This document shows, in pieces, positions 60,414 to 64,000 of a DNA stretch of 64,000 nucleotides (position 1 is its first letter; every line of letters starts with the position of its first letter). Below the pieces are notes generated by a model. The model saw only the letters and a program-made list of their open reading frames with translations. It was not told the origin of the DNA and ran no database searches. The DNA comes from Cryphonectria parasitica EP155. Its lineage: Eukaryota; Ascomycota; Sordariomycetes; Diaporthales; Cryphonectriaceae. The stretch spans positions 4,340,001-4,404,000 of the forward strand of contig NW_024468912.1 in the NCBI RefSeq assembly GCF_011745365.1. The letters are read 5' to 3'. Both the position numbers and the translations under genes were made by a program.

Positions 60414-60446
60414 TGTGTGTGTGTGTGTGTGTTTGTGTGTGTTTGT
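60414..60446. repeat. (TG)n microsatellite
   Basis: Uninterrupted TG units followed by TTTG interruptions, near a C12 run at 60474-60485. Confidence 0.75.
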
Positions 60447-62523
60447 AGGTATTGTCAAGCCCCAAGGTTACCTCCCCCCCCCCCCTCCCCAATATCCTCA
60501 TCAGGCTATTGTTCCACGCACACACACGCCCGCCCGCCCTTGTCTAGCACGGCTAGGAGGATGGTGCAGCAGCAGAGGACAACGAAGATACGAGACTTGT
60601 TTAAGGCCCATCAGATTGCTGCTTGGGACGGGATAGCGAGCTGCGGGCGCGGATGGCTCTGAAAGCTGACCAATGATTGCATGAGGTAGGCGATGGACCA
60701 CAAGAGCATCATGGGTGAGACTTGCCAGAAAAGCTGTTGTGTAAGAGAAGGCATCTGGATTGTGTGACACAGGTCTGCTGCTGTCGTTTCTCAAGCTGCG
60801 GTTAGTGACTCCCCGTTTTGTGACACAGACTGGTATATTTTCTTCCTTACCCGTCTGGGCCGTTTGTTGCGCAACGTCTTGTCTGATCAGTGATATTTGC
60901 TTCTTCCTGATCTGATCAGGTTTACTACAGCCCAATTCGTGCAGCGTGTGGTGGCGAGCCCTAGTCGCCATTGTACGAATTGGGACTCCTTTTTCTCCTC
61001 GACTGCAGACTGCAGACTGCAGACAAGGTCATGATGGTCGGAAAGAAATAAAAAAGTCTGCATGCGGCAATGGATGCTTGAGACATGCATCTGCCACACT
61101 GTCGTCATGTATGCTCGGAATTTGTGTTCACAAGAGGGCCAGCCAAGTTGACATGCGAGCCAGTTCCGCGCTGTCGAATGGGAATGTGCCGACGTGCATC
61201 CACAGAAGCTAGACCGCCGTCGCAGGGCTTGTCATAGCACGGCTCATGGCATAGCTGAGATGCCACCAGCCGTGGGGGACGGTAAGTTGACCGCTTAGGT
61301 AGCTGAGACCTTTTCCCTTCCCTCTCGCAAGAATTTCCTTGGGTTCTGCATAAATAGGCTATGCGAGGACAGGACGTCGGCTGAGCGACCTTATTCCTTT
61401 CTTGACTGAGACTAGGGCCCAGGGGAAAGCTCCCCACCCTCCAAATCAGAACAAGTCACCGGAATGACAAGATCGTGTTAAAGCACACACCATCCGGGTT
61501 CTCAAACGATTGTCTAGCGTATAAGTAGCGGCCATTACATTCCAGCCCAGCTTCTATTCTCTGCTCTGCTCAGGGCATCAGCCCCTGTAGAGGCCAGGGT
61601 CGCGGGGCGGGCTGGCTTAGCTGAGAAGTCAATACATCGTCCCGAAGCGAGAGCCGAAGAGGAACAAGTCAACGTCGAATCCGCCAACATTATTGGCCCC
61701 ATGAGGTCGGAACGGAAGATGTGTGGCTGGCTGGCGGTTCAAAACACGTGGGTTCTTTGAACGTGGCGACCTTGAGAAAGCATTTCGTCAGCCTGGATCA
61801 AAGATGGAAGAATCGGCTGCGATAAGTTTATCCTGAGGACGTTACATTCTAAAGTGCTTATTGTACTCCTCCAAGGGGCTTAGAGGAGCTACTACCTCGT
61901 ATCTGAAACCTGCCACCATGCCTTTTTGGCCAAGGTCCCCCATCCCTCAGCGGCTAACAACCATGTGGGCCCACTGGAGATGGGGATAGTCACGAAATTC
62001 TGTTGGTAGTGACACTGTTGGGAGAATCCCCTGATAGCTTGACACATTTTCGAGCTCCTTTCTCAGGATTCCAGGACGTATGTCTGCACACTGTCAATGA
62101 CTGGTGCTGTGGCCCTCCAAAGATGGCTTTTCTTCGTGCATGCCAGGAAGTTCAACAAGCCATGAGAAGTGAAGATGGTGTCCCCACAGCCTGGAACCCC
62201 CCATGGACACACCCACGCCGAGTACATGCAGACGATGCGCAGCCCATCCCTCCCACACACCACCCCGCCGAGCAACGAGTGATAGAAGAGGCCGATCTTG
62301 CTGCTGACATTTCCGAGGTGTTGAGAGATGTATAATGATCACGTAATGAACCGCGTTGCAGTAGCTTGTATGCAGGAACGGTCGATAGTCCGAGTTAGTT
62401 CCAACCCGCGGCACAGAATTTTGGTTTTCCTTTCTTCTTTTCCGAAGGCGGTCAAACAGTCGCCGAGGATTCAACTTTTGGTTGCCAATTGCCTGCTGCT
62501 GCTGAGGTTGTTTCGATTGAGCT

Positions 62524-63816
62524 TCACGAGTCAACCTCCATCGGATCTGCATCCTTGCCACGCTCCAGCAGCTCGATGCGCCGCATAATGTTTGCCTTCC
62601 ATTGGTGGTAGTCGGCCCTTCGGCGTTCACTTAGGTAGTCGAACTTGTCCTGCAGCATGGTGTCGGCCTTGGTGATCTGCACGGTGGCAGCGGCAAGCAC
62701 TGGACTCCGGCCAGGACCATCTTCGCCCCCTTGTTCACCTTCAGCGCCGTCGGCCGTATCCCTGATGAATTCGATGCTCCGGTACCAGTCGCTGTTCAGC
62801 CACCCCCTGTTTGTCACTTCCGTGATAGCTGCGTCGAGATCAGCCGGCCTCATATCCTCTTCCCAGCCGTCCCAGAATATACCCTCCAGGTCCCCTGTAG
62901 CATCAACATGCCTGCCCTTTCTCCTTGGTGGCACTGTAACTTGAATCTCTTCTCTCGCGCTGCGAAGGACACTCAACATATCCTTTCTCATGTTCTTGTA
63001 GCGCGTCCGCGATGCCTCTGGGGTCAACTCCTCACCGGGCGCGAGACCTGCCGACTCCGACACGCACCAGAATATTGCACCGACCAGTGATGTCAAATGG
63101 CCACTCACCCACTCGTCCTGAGTCCTCTTGTTGTATGGCGCCGCAATGGTCTCGAGCCCAGCCATGACGGTTCGCGCAAGGTCAGGACCATCGTCAGCCG
63201 CAAAAGCTGTGCAGAGACGGCGCACAGTAGGGAGAATCCAGGGTGGCAGGGATGAACTGGGTGCGCTGGGTGTATTTACCTTGGACGGCGTGCCTGTGCC
63301 TCTTTTGCTGGGTGTCCGGAACTGTGACAACGAAACCTCCTTGGTCGGTGTGCCTCTTGAAGGCGTAAATCGTGATACAGGAGAGCTGATCCCCTTGGAC
63401 CTGGGCGTGCCGAGGCCATTGGCCTTTGGGCGACCAGCTAGGGAGGTGGCAGGCAAGATCTTGTCCAAATGGGTGTAGAGACGCTTGTAGATACGTGGTG
63501 GGACAGGAGGCCGAGGTTCGATGGGCGGGAGGTTGAGCACGATTTTCAGTCTGTCATTCGTGCTCGTCAGTTTATATTATTTCCAAAAATCCAGCTTATG
63601 ATCTGTTATTCGAAGAAGAGATTTGTTTTCTTACCTGTCACATGCTATATGAGCACATGCATAGGTCCGCGCAACCTCCTCTTCTGCCTTGAGGGTGCTC
63701 GCCTTGTTCCGGGATTGAGCGAGCAGAGAGCCTGCGTGCTCAACTAAGGGAGGGGGCAGATTCGAGTTATGTGAGGGCAGAAGAGATAGCAGAGCTTGCT
63801 CGATGGGTCGGCTCAT
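62524..63816 (-). CDS. ORC6: Origin recognition complex subunit 6
   Basis: Exons 63816-63635 and 63550-62524 give 402 aa; the junction splits an Arg codon in ACDRLKIVLNLP. The N-terminal cyclin-box-like domain is recognisable: MSRPIEQALLSLLPSHNSN, then EEEVARTYACAHIACDRLK and LNLPPIEPRPPVPPRIYKRL. A Ser/Pro-rich linker carries several full CDK consensus sites (TPSR, TPTK, TPSK twice). The C-terminal half contains the second helical domain (PPWILPTVRRLCTAFAADD) and ends in a coiled segment (YHQWKANIMRRIELLE). Orc6 joins Orc1-5 at replication origins and helps load Mcm2-7 in the nucleus; CDK phosphorylation of yeast Orc6 blocks re-licensing, and the linker suggests the same control here. The 84-bp intron has donor GTAAGA. 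The length agrees with other filamentous-fungal Orc6 proteins. Confidence 0.93.
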
Positions 63817-64000
63817 GGTTGATGGTGATGTTGACTCTTCAGTGCAAGAAAATTGTGGCTGGTGTGGTGGTGGTGGTGTTGTTATGATGTAGCAGTGGAT
63901 GCTGGTCAGGACGGAGCTTTGGAGCTGGATAGAGAATTAAGCTTGTCGCGCCGAGGGGCCGAGAACTCTGGGGAAGGAGACGCGATCTTCAGGGGGCCCA
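63817..64000. promoter_or_regulatory. ORC6 promoter and 5' flank
   Basis: The 184 bp upstream of the ORC6 start. Contains a short GGT repeat (63865-63880). No further gene seen before the window ends. Confidence 0.4.

Larger units (their letters stand above)
58616..62523. other. 3.9-kb gene-poor region rich in simple repeats
   Basis: No convincing gene. The first kilobase probably contains the missing 5' exon or leader of the 58564 gene; a hydrophobic minus-strand segment (MASCIFLFVIGVLGVGKLLG) encoded near 59680-59750 is one remote candidate for a signal peptide. Several microsatellites, a polypurine tandem repeat and C/G runs (59031-59043, 59514-59524, 60474-60485) occur here. Confidence 0.5.

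Noticed and set aside
1..64000. CRISPR arrays, operons or prokaryotic signals
   Set aside because: None seen; introns, HDEL, mitochondrial and nuclear proteins show eukaryotic nuclear DNA.
1..64000. Intact transposons or viral relics
   Set aside because: No transposase, reverse transcriptase, integrase or long terminal or inverted repeats were recognised; short relics could still be missed by eye.

Overview
The window is 64 kb of nuclear DNA from a filamentous ascomycete, most likely a Sordariomycete. The support is: genes with short (about 55-160 bp) GT-AG introns carrying CTNAC-type branch points; fungal proteins (ORC6, NatC subunit Mak10, ATP synthase epsilon, Tma46, HDEL-tailed PDI, long-tailed aquaporin, CE5 esterase); and a single dispersed 5S rRNA gene, an arrangement typical of Neurospora and relatives. 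Species cannot be named from the sequence alone. Exon structures below were assembled by hand from splice signals and reading phase; each joins to an open frame unless stated.

Layout. 0-8 kb: JmjC/zinc-finger chromatin protein (+), small mitochondrial-type protein (-), BTB/POZ protein (-). 8-14 kb: MFS transporter (-), a doubtful small gene (-), a conserved disordered fungal protein (-). 13.6-18.8 kb: gene-poor, microsatellite-rich stretch ending at the 5S rRNA gene (-). 19-24.5 kb: cytochrome P450 (-), a cryptic gene model close upstream of it (-), secreted CE5 esterase/cutinase (+). 24.6-31.8 kb: compact housekeeping block with MAK10 (-), ATP15 (-), TMA46 (+) and an atypical SDR (-). 31.8-46.6 kb: about 15 kb of mostly non-coding DNA holding only two intronless coiled-coil genes (+). 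46.6-54.8 kb: PDI (+), steroid 5-alpha-reductase family protein (+), a gene interrupted by an in-frame TAG (+), aquaporin (-). 56-64 kb: single-pass Ser/Thr-rich membrane protein (-), a 4-kb gap, ORC6 (-).

How the genes work together. This is an ordinary chromosome segment of mixed function, not an operon or an obvious secondary-metabolite cluster. A P450, an MFS transporter, an SDR and an esterase are present, but no polyketide, peptide or terpene backbone gene was seen, so a cluster is not supported. The only clear shared-promoter pair is ATP15/TMA46.

Most notable observations: a 5S rRNA gene with fully paired helices and an upstream TATA; a PDI whose first active site is assembled through two consecutive 8-nt micro-exons, together with an unusual CPFC second active site; an in-frame amber codon in an otherwise intact gene; an SDR lacking the YxxxK catalytic pair; many 10-15 bp pure C or G runs in non-coding DNA; and two isolated coiled-coil genes in a long gene desert. 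No clearly unprecedented multi-gene system was found.
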